DNA from: an uncultured Muribaculum sp. | Lineage (GTDB): Bacteria > Bacteroidota > Bacteroidia > Bacteroidales > Muribaculaceae | Length of the DNA: 16,415 nt | Direction: 5' to 3' | Assembly: GCA_947573015.1 (NCBI GenBank) | Contig: CANPDS010000020.1 | Coordinates: 1 to 16,415 of the forward strand | Part shown: positions 1-7,013 of the stretch, piece after piece | Layout: each line of letters opens with the position of its first letter | Position numbering within the stretch: the first letter of the stretch is position 1 | Notes under the pieces: model-generated | The model's database searches: none | What the model saw: the letters and a program-made list of their open reading frames with translations, nothing else | What the model was told of the DNA's origin: nothing | Made by a program: the position numbers and the translations under genes

Positions 1-88
<88 letters not shown>

Positions 89-100
89 ACAAACTAAATG

Positions 101-140
101 AAAATAGCTGTAACTCATAAAGTTACAGCTATTTTTCATT
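101..140 (+). terminator. Rho-independent terminator of tRNA-Ser
   Basis: A perfect 15-bp inverted repeat pairs 101-115 with 121-135 around the five-base loop CATAA. It is followed by further T-rich sequence (132-140), and bases 97-100 can extend the stem if T136 is bulged. It lies 12 bases after the CCA of tRNA-Ser, so it most likely ends that transcript. The T-run makes the plus-strand direction the likely one. Confidence 0.88.
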
Positions 141-240
141 TTATCCCATACAAAACTTCATACAATAATGTAGAAGCGGAGACCACACATACCGAAGTCT
201 TTAGCCATAAGCCACCTCTCTACAATCGCAAAATAAACAC

Positions 241-1179
241 ATGAAATCAACCGATACCCAGGGAAAAACAATCCCACTACGCTGCATATATCTGTCTCTG
301 CTATTTATCCTTTATCATTCTATCAACTCACATTGCATGGCACAGCAAGCCGGCGACGTACCTTCCGACAGTTACGGTATGGTAAAAACCAATATGAAGA
401 TATCATACGACTATACCAACGCTCCCGTCTCTGACCATTTCAATGCACGCGTGTCATATGAACTTCTAAAGAATAAGAAGTTTTCTCTCTCAGCAAACGC
501 CAATTACAACTCTTTGTACTCTGATTTTTCATCGGATGCACTACCTGACGGTTACGATCCTCAACTCATGGGCATGAACAAGACCCATATATATGGTCAA
601 GCCGGATTATCCACAACATTCCGCAACAAACTTTTCGGGTGTCCGTTTATGGCATTCGCGACAATGTCGATCGACTGGGGCGACAGACGCTTTCAACGTA
701 TATCCGGAATTGCAATGGGGCTATTTATGTTGCGCGCCAACCGCAGCACCCAATTTGGCATCGGACCACTTATATTGATAAACTCCACCTCAAAGGTGCC
801 TGCATTTCTCGTATTCATATACCGTCACCGATTTAACGACAACTTGGCAATCAACTTATACGGAGGCATGTTCGGTATGGATTACACCCCCACTAAGTAC
901 GATCTCATAACAATAGGTGGCGATGTCGATGTCAGATCGTTCTACTTCAGACCCAACCATCCGGGATTGCCTGAAAGATGCCGATATACCAATACCAATT
1001 TCCGCCCTGGCATAAAGTATAAACGCCGCATTGCCACAAATCTCTATGGAGAGGTGCAAGGTGGTGTCATTCTAAAGATGTCAAGCCGTGTCACAGGCAT
1101 TACCGGTACAAAAATATACTTCGACCTACCTATGCCAACTCGCCCGTTCTTACAATTTTCGCTCAATTATGCGCTATGA
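241..1179 (+). CDS. Secreted outer-membrane beta-barrel protein of unknown function
   Basis: A 312-residue protein with a basic N-terminus, a hydrophobic stretch at about residues 15-28 and a likely signal-peptidase site near residue 34 (CMA-QQ). The rest alternates polar and hydrophobic residues with many aromatic ends, for example ISYDY, FSLSANANY and ANRSTQFGIGPLIL. It closes on a strand ending FSLNYAL. This pattern is typical of 8-14-strand outer-membrane barrels of Bacteroidota. It may belong to one of the DUF families of such barrels (DUF6268 was considered), but I cannot assign it by eye. It stands alone: a tRNA terminator lies upstream and an oppositely oriented tRNA downstream, so it is probably a single-gene transcript. 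ATG 241 is chosen because the signal peptide follows it directly. No clear TAnnTTTG promoter was found in the 100 bases upstream. Confidence 0.85.
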   Translation: MKSTDTQGKTIPLRCIYLSLLFILYHSINSHCMAQQAGDVPSDSYGMVKTNMKISYDYTNAPVSDHFNARVSYELLKNKKFSLSANANYNSLYSDFSSDALPDGYDPQLMGMNKTHIYGQAGLSTTFRNKLFGCPFMAFATMSIDWGDRRFQRISGIAMGLFMLRANRSTQFGIGPLILINSTSKVPAFLVFIYRHRFNDNLAINLYGGMFGMDYTPTKYDLITIGGDVDVRSFYFRPNHPGLPERCRYTNTNFRPGIKYKRRIATNLYGEVQGGVILKMSSRVTGITGTKIYFDLPMPTRPFLQFSLNYAL

Positions 1180-1224
1180 GCAATTATAGCCGATAAGCTA
1201 TTCATACTGTTCCACCCTTCAGTA

Positions 1225-1273
1225 CGCAATTCCTGATTGCGAGAAGTACCGACATCGCTTTCAGCTTTTTTTT
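1225..1273 (+). terminator. Possible weak terminator after the beta-barrel gene
   Basis: A short hairpin (1225-1230 with 1236-1241, six pairs, loop TCCTG) lies 46 bases after the stop codon. An outer GTAC/GTAC match could extend it with a bulge. A run of eight T follows at 1266-1273, but it is about 25 bases from the stem, so this is not a canonical intrinsic terminator. It is the only candidate I see for this gene. Confidence 0.3.
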
Positions 1274-1320
1274 GCAATCACTCTTCCGACAGTACACTTT
1301 TAGCACACCTTAAAACAAAA

Positions 1321-1356
1321 ATAATGGCTGACAATCATGCGATTATCAGCCATTAT
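1321..1356 (-). terminator. Rho-independent terminator of tRNA-Leu
   Basis: A 16-bp stem pairs 1321-1336 with 1341-1356 around a four-base loop (1337-1340). On the minus strand its only imperfect pair is a G-U wobble, whereas on the plus strand the same position is a C-A mismatch. The minus-strand continuation is TTTTGTTTTAAGG, a good U-tract. It begins four bases after the tRNA-Leu 3' end. The wobble and the T-run both indicate that it works for the minus strand. Confidence 0.87.
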
Positions 1357-1359
1357 CAG

Positions 1360-1441
1360 TACCCGGACCCGGGATCGAACCGGGATGGATTGCTCCAACG
1401 GTGTTTGAGACCGTCGCGTCTACCGATTCCGCCATCCGGGC
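1360..1441 (-). tRNA. tRNA-Leu (anticodon CAA)
   Basis: Read on the minus strand, the acceptor stem GCCCGGA pairs with TCCGGGT (first pair G-U) and the discriminator is A, as expected for leucine. The anticodon loop CTCAAAC is closed by ACGGT/ACCGT, giving anticodon CAA for UUG codons. The variable arm is long (class II) and the T arm has GGTTCGATCCC. No CCA is encoded (the next bases are CTG), unlike tRNA-Ser at the left edge, so the CCA must be added by nucleotidyltransferase. Confidence 0.96.
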
Positions 1442-1451
1442 ATTACGTCGG

Positions 1452-1459
1452 CAAAGTTA
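1452..1459 (-). promoter_or_regulatory. Bacteroidota -7 box for tRNA-Leu
   Basis: The minus strand reads TAACTTTG, matching TAnnTTTG, ten bases before the tRNA 5' end. That is about where transcription of a tRNA should start. A TTG occurs upstream at 1474-1476, but the spacing of 14 is shorter than the usual 19-21, so the -33 element is uncertain. Confidence 0.6.
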
Positions 1460-1676
1460 GTAAATATTTTTTACAAGCGATAATCTTATGTAATTAAAAA
1501 ATGTCATCGTGCCCAAATTTCCAAAATTTTCACAAAACGAACTTTCCACAAAAAACACCTATCCATGCAACTTTCAGCCCCCTATATGCATCCAAATACA
1601 AAAAAGCAACATACAGTCCATACGGCTATCTGAGTTGCACAAAACAATGAGTAAACGCAAATCATCCACAAAAACT

Positions 1677-2483
1677 ATGAATAAGATAAACCTGACAGCA
1701 ATTGCCACGATCGCCATATTAGCAGGAGGCATCGCTTCGGCTAAAACAATAGTAGCCGGTAAAAACTACACCACCAAAAAAGTTCAGACCACCCGGTTCA
1801 ACGGCATATCCACATCTGACGCCATCGACGTGATCTACACCCCATCGGCAAGCGGATCGCAACACGTGGAGATTTACGCTCCCGGCAATGTGATCGATTA
1901 CATCGACGTTAAAGTTGACCAAGGCGTACTTACGGTCAGCACCACAGCTTCCATAAAGTTCTGGGGCAAAGTAGCTCCCCAAGTTCGCGTATCAGCTCCG
2001 GCGGTCAATTCACTCCGTACATCAAGTTCCGGCGACATAAAAATCAAAAGCCCACTCAACACCAAAGGCAATCTCACAATCACCACATCGGGCAGCGGCG
2101 ATGTAACAGGTGGAAACGTATCCGCATCGGGCAATGTGACCATAAAGACCTCAAGCAGCGGCGATGTAAAGCTATTAAGTCTATCCTGCAAACAGCTATC
2201 AGCCAATGCGTCAAGCAGCGGTGATGTAAAACTGGTCAATACCACATGCACCGATCTCAACGCCAAAGCATCGAGCTGCGCTGACATAAAGATCAAATGC
2301 ATCAAGGCTACCAATGTCTATGCCGACGCGAGCAGCAGTGGCGATATAGAAATATCCGGCACTTGCGTCAACGCCATACTGTCAGCATCAAGTAGCGGCG
2401 ATATCAAGTGCCGCTCGCTAAAGGCAAAAAACGTTACTAAAAGCCAAAGGAGTTCCGGCACAGTAATCTGCGGCAACAGATGA
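1677..2483 (+). CDS. Secreted GIN-domain (DUF2807) beta-helix protein, putative adhesin-like
   Basis: From ATG 1677 the protein is 268 residues, with a textbook signal peptide ending at about residue 22 (IASA-KT). An in-frame ATG at 1647 would add ten basic residues. The longer frame opening at 1509 is not protein-like and was not used. The mature part begins with the family's KTTRFNGISTSDAIDVIYTP-type strand. It then shows eight coils of about 20 residues, each centred on [A/S]SSSGD[VI]: around residues 116, 138, 159, 179, 199 (degenerate SSCAD), 219, 238 and 259. This is the repeating right-handed beta-helix of head-GIN/DUF2807 proteins, which are secreted or cell-surface proteins of Bacteroidota with no settled function. 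Seven cysteines lie in the helix (171, 191, 201, 208, 230, 245, 265), several at the same coil position. The gene is monocistronic: an opposite-strand tRNA lies upstream and a convergent antiporter downstream. Confidence 0.88.
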   Translation: MNKINLTAIATIAILAGGIASAKTIVAGKNYTTKKVQTTRFNGISTSDAIDVIYTPSASGSQHVEIYAPGNVIDYIDVKVDQGVLTVSTTASIKFWGKVAPQVRVSAPAVNSLRTSSSGDIKIKSPLNTKGNLTITTSGSGDVTGGNVSASGNVTIKTSSSGDVKLLSLSCKQLSANASSSGDVKLVNTTCTDLNAKASSCADIKIKCIKATNVYADASSSGDIEISGTCVNAILSASSSGDIKCRSLKAKNVTKSQRSSGTVICGNR

Positions 2484-2518
2484 CACGATGCCTCATAACA
2501 TTTATTATTAAAAACACC

Positions 2519-2566
2519 TATTAAATACACAGATATCACCACTATTAAATACACAGATATCACCAC
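2519..2566. repeat. Perfect 24-bp tandem duplication
   Basis: Bases 2519-2542 and 2543-2566 are identical 24-mers containing TACACAGATATCACC. The match stops at both ends (C2517 versus A2541, G2567 versus T2543). The duplication sits wholly in the 88-base gap between the convergent GIN-domain gene and the antiporter gene, ending five bases before the antiporter stop. No hairpin or T-run was seen in the unit, so it is not an obvious terminator. Slipped-strand duplication is the simplest origin. Confidence 0.9.
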
Positions 2567-2571
2567 GCCCT

Positions 2572-3558
2572 TTACACCCCGGCTATAAGCATAGCCGTAT
2601 AAGCCACATAACATAAGGCCATCAGCGCACCCTCACCACGAGTGATGGTGCGCTCCTTTATTATCCAGCCGAAAAGCCAGAAGAGCAGCGCCGCTCCGGT
2701 CATCACCAACAAGTCGAAATTTCCTATTCCTCCGAGAGGAAGCTCATGGATTGTGGCCGACACACCAAGCACAAAAAAGATATTGAACAGGCAGCTGCCT
2801 ATCACATTGCCGACAGCAAGTCCGGGACGCCCTTTCATAGCAGCCACAACCGATGTGGCAAGCTCCGGAAGCGAAGTGCCCATAGCCACGATTGTCAGAC
2901 CGATCACTGCATCGCTGACACCAATCCTCTCCGCCAGGCCCGACGCACTGTCAACAAAAATATCGCCGCCCCATACCAGCCCGGCCAATCCAAGCACAAT
3001 CATAACGCATGCCCTCCATACAGAGACATCCTTATGCGACTCATTGCTACCATCATCATCTGCCGCCGGCATGGCAACATCCTCTCCGCTCTTGGCGATC
3101 GAGAATGTATAGCGCATGAACACCATGAAAAACAACAGCAGCATTATACCATCCACACGAGTCAGCGAGTCGGTCGCATCACCGTCAAGCAAATGCCCGT
3201 TGCCACACACAAGCAACGCTACCGACGCCAGCACCACCAATGGAATCTCATTGGTCATTATTCCACGCTCCACCTTGATAGGACGCACCATGGCCACAAC
3301 GCCGATGATAGCCAGCACATTGAATATATTGCTGCCCACCACATTGCCTATAGCCAGACCGGCATTGCCCTTTACCGCCGACATCGCACTGATCACCAGC
3401 TCCGGGGCCGACGTGCCGAAAGCCACAATAGTCAGGCCGATCACCAGTTCGCTTATACCAAAACGCTTGGCCACAGCCGATCCCCCGTCAGTGAGCCAAT
3501 TGGCTCCAAACAGTATCATCACCAAGCCCACGATCAGGAGCAACGCATCAACTATCAT
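2572..3558 (-). CDS. Calcium/sodium antiporter, YrbG family of the K+-dependent Na+/Ca2+ exchangers
   Basis: A 328-residue inner-membrane protein with about ten hydrophobic segments, in the form of two inverted halves. Each half has the family's alpha-repeat signatures: GLTIVAFGTSAPEL (residues 41-54) with GNVVGSNIFN (71-80), then GLTIVAMGTSLPELATS (220-236) with GNVIGSCLFN (250-259). The Glu and Asn residues in these repeats form the cation-binding site in known relatives, and all are present. An acidic loop at about 159-178 separates the halves. The family exchanges Na+ for Ca2+ across the inner membrane. Length and both repeats are complete, so the gene looks functional. It follows the MFS gene on the same strand after a 207-base gap and so probably has its own promoter, although I found no clear TAnnTTTG there. 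Confidence 0.95.
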   Translation of the reverse strand: MIVDALLLIVGLVMILFGANWLTDGGSAVAKRFGISELVIGLTIVAFGTSAPELVISAMSAVKGNAGLAIGNVVGSNIFNVLAIIGVVAMVRPIKVERGIMTNEIPLVVLASVALLVCGNGHLLDGDATDSLTRVDGIMLLLFFMVFMRYTFSIAKSGEDVAMPAADDDGSNESHKDVSVWRACVMIVLGLAGLVWGGDIFVDSASGLAERIGVSDAVIGLTIVAMGTSLPELATSVVAAMKGRPGLAVGNVIGSCLFNIFFVLGVSATIHELPLGGIGNFDLLVMTGAALLFWLFGWIIKERTITRGEGALMALCYVAYTAMLIAGV

Positions 3559-3765
3559 ATCTTCGATTTTAGGATGTAAAAAGTATGCAATGTATATTTA
3601 TGATTACCTTGAAATGAAAATAATCATATAAGGGTAACGGTTATTGGCGGTGAATGTTCTCACTGTCAGTCCGCATCCGTTATCGTTGCCACACAATGCG
3701 TTATCTATGGCATGCAGCACTATTCTTTAGCACGCCGTTACCTGTGTCGGATATCAAAAGCGACC
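3559..3765. other. Intergenic region with short inverted repeats
   Basis: No gene is supported here. TATGATTA (3599-3606) and TAATCATA (3621-3628) form an 8-bp inverted repeat 41-70 bases upstream of the antiporter ATG on the minus strand. That is a plausible operator or 5' leader hairpin. GGTAACGG (3633-3640) and CCGTTACC (3735-3742) form a second, distant 8-bp pair. Neither is followed by a T-run. No known riboswitch was recognised. Confidence 0.3.
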
Positions 3766-4953
3766 TCACGCTTTGTCGATCTTCTTTAAATCGGGAAGGA
3801 AAGCGGCAACTATGCCAAGGAGAGGCAGCAAAGTACTCACCTCAAACACAAAGGAGATGCTACGCACATCGGCAAGCCACCCGAAAAATGCCGCGCCAAC
3901 TCCTCCAAGGCCAAACGACAGACCGAAAAACAGACCGGCTATCATGCCAACCTTACCAGGCTTAAGCTCTGTAGCATAAACCAATATCGCCGAAAATGCC
4001 GACGATATCACCAATCCAACGATCACCGCGAGCACCACAGTAAGTGTCGCTCCCACGTAAGGCAATGCCAGAGCAAAAGGAGCGGCACCGAGTATCGAGC
4101 ACCATATCACATACTTACGCCCGATCTTATCACCTATAAATCCTCCGGCGATAATACCTATGGCCGATGCAGCCAGAAATGCAAACAGACACAACTGCGA
4201 ACTCTGTATCGACATGCCAAACTTATCAATAAGGAAAAATGTGAAATAGCTTGTCATGCTCGCCAGATAAAACTGCTTTGAGAAAGTAAGCACCACCAGC
4301 ACTAAAAGCGCCATGTTGATACGCCCCTTGCTGAGATGATCGACCACCGAAGCCACACCACGGCTATTACGGTCGATGCTGCGTATGACACGCTTATACC
4401 ATCCACCTATCTTCGTAAGTATCGCAGCGCCAAGTATCGCAGCCAATGCAAACCACAGCACGGCGATTCGCCCGTGAGGCAGCACGATCAATGCCGCCAG
4501 GAGCGGTCCGTTGCCCCCAACCTGAAATATCGATTGCGCAAGCCCCTTCTGCCTACCTGCAGCAAGCTGTGCCACACGTGAGGCCTCCGGATGAAATATC
4601 GACGAGCCCATCCCTATCACCGCTACAGCGCCCAGCATGGCACCATATCCGGCAGCAAAAGCAAGCCATATCAGACCTGCAAGAGTAAAACACATTCCCA
4701 ACGCCAGGGCATAAGGACTCGGTCGGCGGTCGGCATACACTCCGACAAATGGCTGCAATAGCGAAGAGGTCATCTGAAACACAAGGGTGATCACTCCGAT
4801 CTGCACAAACGACAGGCCCATATCATCCTTGATGATCGGATAGATCGACGGCACAATACTCTGCACCATATCGTTGAGAAGATGAGCAAGACTGATAGCA
4901 AAAAGCACACGGAAAGCCGTGCGCGACTCTGTTGTGACTGTGTTCTGATTCAT
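3766..4953 (-). CDS. MFS transporter of the fosmidomycin-resistance (Fsr) type
   Basis: A 395-residue inner-membrane protein with about 12 hydrophobic segments. It closely follows the Fsr pattern: AISLAHLLNDMVQS (19-32), LQPFVGVYADRRP (66-78), GMGSSIFHPEASRVA (114-128), GLAQSIFQVGGN (137-148), FSKQFYLASMTSYFTFF in the middle, GDKIGRKYVIW (motif A, second half) and SAFSAILVYATEL. Fsr proteins export fosmidomycin and probably other small molecules by proton antiport. The true substrate here is unknown. One oddity is that GGN (146-148) is followed directly by GPLLAA, whereas as I recall E. coli Fsr it has about five more residues (FGSSL) in between. The frame is kept, so it reads as a small internal deletion in a conserved helix. 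A -7 box lies upstream at 4979-4986. Confidence 0.9.
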   Translation of the reverse strand: MNQNTVTTESRTAFRVLFAISLAHLLNDMVQSIVPSIYPIIKDDMGLSFVQIGVITLVFQMTSSLLQPFVGVYADRRPSPYALALGMCFTLAGLIWLAFAAGYGAMLGAVAVIGMGSSIFHPEASRVAQLAAGRQKGLAQSIFQVGGNGPLLAALIVLPHGRIAVLWFALAAILGAAILTKIGGWYKRVIRSIDRNSRGVASVVDHLSKGRINMALLVLVVLTFSKQFYLASMTSYFTFFLIDKFGMSIQSSQLCLFAFLAASAIGIIAGGFIGDKIGRKYVIWCSILGAAPFALALPYVGATLTVVLAVIVGLVISSAFSAILVYATELKPGKVGMIAGLFFGLSFGLGGVGAAFFGWLADVRSISFVFEVSTLLPLLGIVAAFLPDLKKIDKA

Positions 4954-4978
4954 TGTTATCGAGTAAGCAACTACTCTG

Positions 4979-4986
4979 CAAAGTTA
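4979..4986 (-). promoter_or_regulatory. -7 promoter box for the MFS transporter
   Basis: The minus strand reads TAACTTTG, a full match to TAnnTTTG, 26 bases before the MFS start codon. A -33 TTG at the usual distance is not evident (the nearest similar sequence is GTGTTT), so the promoter is only partly supported. It lies in the 99-base gap between the response regulator stop and the MFS start, so the MFS gene is probably transcribed separately from the two-component operon. Confidence 0.55.
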
Positions 4987-5052
4987 CGAATAATTTCGCT
5001 AAACACCGGCCGGCGCGCAACCGCATGGCCAACACCGTTATCCAACCTGAGC

Positions 5053-5748
5053 TCACCGGCCGGAAAGTCCTGCGAGATTGCCGCTATACTGACGTCCGAC
5101 AGGAATGGTCACTCCATTGACCAGCGTTATGTTCTGTCGCGTGAAACTTCTCACCTTATCTGCCGAAACGATATACGATCTGTGGATCCTTATAAAACGC
5201 TTTGCCGGAAGCATGGCCCCCAGAGTCTTAAGCATCACACGAGAGAGAGTGCACACACCGTTGCTTCGGAATATCTTGCAATACCCCTCCATCGCCTCCA
5301 CATAGAGTATGTCAGAAAGCGCTATGGTGACATTGTTATATTCCTGCTTCACTACTATGCTCTTGCCTGCCTCCACCACGTCATTGTATTCCAACCGCCT
5401 TATGGCCTTGTCGACAGCCACCCTGAAGCGATCGTACGAAAAAGGCTTGTGCAGATAGTCGATAGCATCAAGATTAAAACCATCGAATGCATACTCCAGA
5501 TATGCCGTGGTGAATATGAAACACGTATCCGCAGGAATCGACGCTGCTATATTCAGTCCATTGACATCACCCATCTGTATGTCAAGAAAAGCCACATCGT
5601 ACATCCCGTCGGCAAGCGCGCTCATACCCTCCTGAGGATTCGAATACGTATCAATCGATATACCTCCGTAGCGGGCACAGAATTTTTCAAGCACCTCCAG
5701 AGCAAGAGGCTCATCATCTATAGCTATACATCTGAGTATCCGGTTCAT
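5053..5748 (-). CDS. LytTR-family response regulator
   Basis: A 231-residue cytoplasmic DNA-binding regulator. Residues 4-120 form a receiver domain: acidic pair D11-D12, phospho-acceptor D56 in FLDIQM, switch T81 in FTTAY, and K101 in HKPF. Residues about 130-226 form a LytTR domain, with DILYVEAMEGYCKI, FIRIHRSYIV and a C-terminal VNGVTIPVGRQY strand. All key phosphorylation residues are present. In this family (AgrA, AlgR, LytR, YehT) the LytTR domain binds pairs of 9-bp direct repeats. The start ATG overlaps the kinase stop as ATGA (5745-5748), a sign of translational coupling, so this is the partner of the LytS-like kinase upstream. Its likely targets are its own promoter and the divergent SusC/SusD genes. 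The gene is intact although the kinase is broken. Confidence 0.96.
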   Translation of the reverse strand: MNRILRCIAIDDEPLALEVLEKFCARYGGISIDTYSNPQEGMSALADGMYDVAFLDIQMGDVNGLNIAASIPADTCFIFTTAYLEYAFDGFNLDAIDYLHKPFSYDRFRVAVDKAIRRLEYNDVVEAGKSIVVKQEYNNVTIALSDILYVEAMEGYCKIFRSNGVCTLSRVMLKTLGAMLPAKRFIRIHRSYIVSADKVRSFTRQNITLVNGVTIPVGRQYSGNLAGLSGR

Positions 5749-6765
5749 GACAAATTTATTTTCAGATTTACCTTATATATCCCCTCATACTCTCCAGCTT
5801 TCAGATAATAGCCCGATGGAAACAGACAGTCAAGGCGTGCCCGGCAATTCTCTATCCCTACCGGAGCCTCCGTGCGAAACTCATCCACACGCTTCATCAC
5901 CCTGTTGCGTGTATTGAATTCAAGCACACCATCCTTCACCTCGATCCTTATGGAAATCATACAGTCATCCTGAGCCGAGACACCGTACTTGAACACATTT
6001 TCCAAAAACGTTATGATGATCATCGGCGGAATCTCAACAGCATAGTCATCGACATCACAGCGCCACTCCACTTTGGTTAAGACGCAGCGACTGCAGATCG
6101 ATATAATTGCGGATATACTCGATCTCATCACGCAGAGCCACTGTCTCATGATCAACACTCGTATAGGTATACTTCACCAAATCCATGAATTTCACAAAAG
6201 CCGATTCAGCCCGATCCGATGTGCCTATGATAAGGCTATACAGAGAGTTGAGAGTATTGAAAAGGAAGTGTGGATTGATCTGCGCCTTATACAAAGCCAG
6301 CTCAGCACGATTTTTCTGTAGCTCAAACTCCTTTTTTGCGATAAGCTGCTGATACAGTTCATGAATAAACGACATGGACAGAGCATAACCCATCACCACC
6401 GAAAACATAAGCCACACACCTATCGCCTGATTATAGTCGCGGATATTGTTGTATAGCGATGTAAGCGACGGGGCATTGAATGTAACAGGCGGCAGACGGT
6501 AGCGGCTAAGCATATAGTTGCCGGCGATCAGCACTGCCATGATCAGCGCTATGGCCCAATACCGGCGTTTCACGAAAAGCCGTGGCATACGAAATATCCT
6601 CACCACGAAATAATCGGCATAAAGACATCCAATCAGCAGATATGTGAAATTGGGCCATTCCGACAACCATCGGTAGGCCGGACTAAGCACTATCAGCAAC
6701 GGCATGAATATCAGACAAAAAAACATGTCGATGACATATCCGATCCTTCGTTTTAAGAAATTCAT
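5745..6765 (-). pseudogene. LytS/YehU-type sensor histidine kinase, frameshifted
   Basis: A membrane sensor kinase read in two frames. The first part (6765 down to 6055, 236 codons) has four membrane segments (about residues 11-29, 40-57, 70-86, 115-135). A helical linker follows, then the His_kinase box INPHFLFNTLNSLYSLI with H166, and EIEYIRNYIDLQSLRLN, after which it runs out of frame to a TGA. The other frame picks up at once with KVEWRCDVDD, then the N-box IPPMIIITFLENVFKYG and a G-box-like VGIENCRARL, and ends at 5745. Removing one base from the CC on the coding strand (GG at 6075-6076) joins them as LRLNKVEW, giving about 340 residues, the normal length for this family. As written, the ATP-binding part would not be made in frame. 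The cause is a real single-base insertion or a sequence error. The gene overlaps the response regulator start by four bases. Confidence 0.88.
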
Positions 6766-6812
6766 GATTATAGCGGCTTATCTATTATAAATGGCTATTA
6801 GAGTGTGTCTAA

Positions 6813-6843
6813 CAAAGGTAGTGTGATTATTCGAACCTTGCAA
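6813..6843 (-). promoter_or_regulatory. Promoter of the two-component operon
   Basis: On the minus strand, TTG (6841-6843) is followed after 20 bases by TACCTTTG (6813-6820), a full match to the Bacteroidota -33/-7 promoter. The kinase ATG lies 47 bases further on. The promoter is in the 248-base divergent region shared with susC, and the paired 9-bp elements at 6856-6885 begin 12 bases upstream of its -33 box. Confidence 0.75.
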
Positions 6844-6855
6844 TGCATCGGGAAT

Positions 6856-6885
6856 GACGTTTATCGACAGAATCCAGCCGTTTAT
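6856..6885 (+). promoter_or_regulatory. Candidate LytTR binding site: two 9-bp direct repeats 21 bp apart
   Basis: GACGTTTAT (6856-6864) and GCCGTTTAT (6877-6885) differ at one base and are separated by 12 bases, a period of 21 bp or two helical turns. The similarity continues past them (CGTTTATCGACA against CGTTTATTAACA, 10 of 12). Each matches the published LytTR consensus [TA][AC][CA]GTTN[AT][TG] at all but the first position, and the 12-13 base spacer is the known LytTR arrangement. The pair lies directly upstream of the -33 box of the two-component promoter and about 130-158 bases before the susC start. It could serve autoregulation, susC activation or both. Confidence 0.55.
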
Positions 6886-6939
6886 TAACACACTCTTTAA
6901 CATCTACGGACCTCAATGTAAATTTACCACAAAACATTT

Positions 6940-6957
6940 TAACCTTTTCAACGGTTA
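6940..6957. repeat. Short inverted repeat upstream of susC
   Basis: TAACC (6940-6944) and GGTTA (6953-6957) form a five-base inverted repeat with an eight-base spacer, 56 bases before the susC ATG. It could be an operator half-pair or a small leader hairpin. At this length chance is quite possible. No TAnnTTTG box was found for susC on the plus strand, so the susC promoter is not located. Confidence 0.25.
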
Positions 6958-7013
6958 TGCTAAATATACTTAACAAGACAACGTTTAATCGCTCACACAT
7001 ATCACTCCATTTG

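Noticed and set aside
1509..1676. N-terminal extension of the GIN-domain protein
   Set aside because: The extra 56 residues would place the signal peptide internally. The shorter start at 1677 (or 1647) gives a normal exported protein.
2746..3631. Long plus-strand frames (up to 277 codons) opposite the antiporter gene
   Set aside because: They mirror the coding strand of a well-conserved transporter, are rich in His, Gln, Arg and Ser with no domain pattern, and arise from its codon bias.
4882..5808. Plus-strand frame of 308 codons opposite the response regulator
   Set aside because: The composition is not protein-like. It spans an intergenic promoter and the complement of a complete REC-LytTR gene.
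6055..6158. Programmed frameshift in the kinase
   Set aside because: No strong slippery run or downstream structure was seen, and the family is normally encoded in one frame. A one-base insertion or error is simpler.
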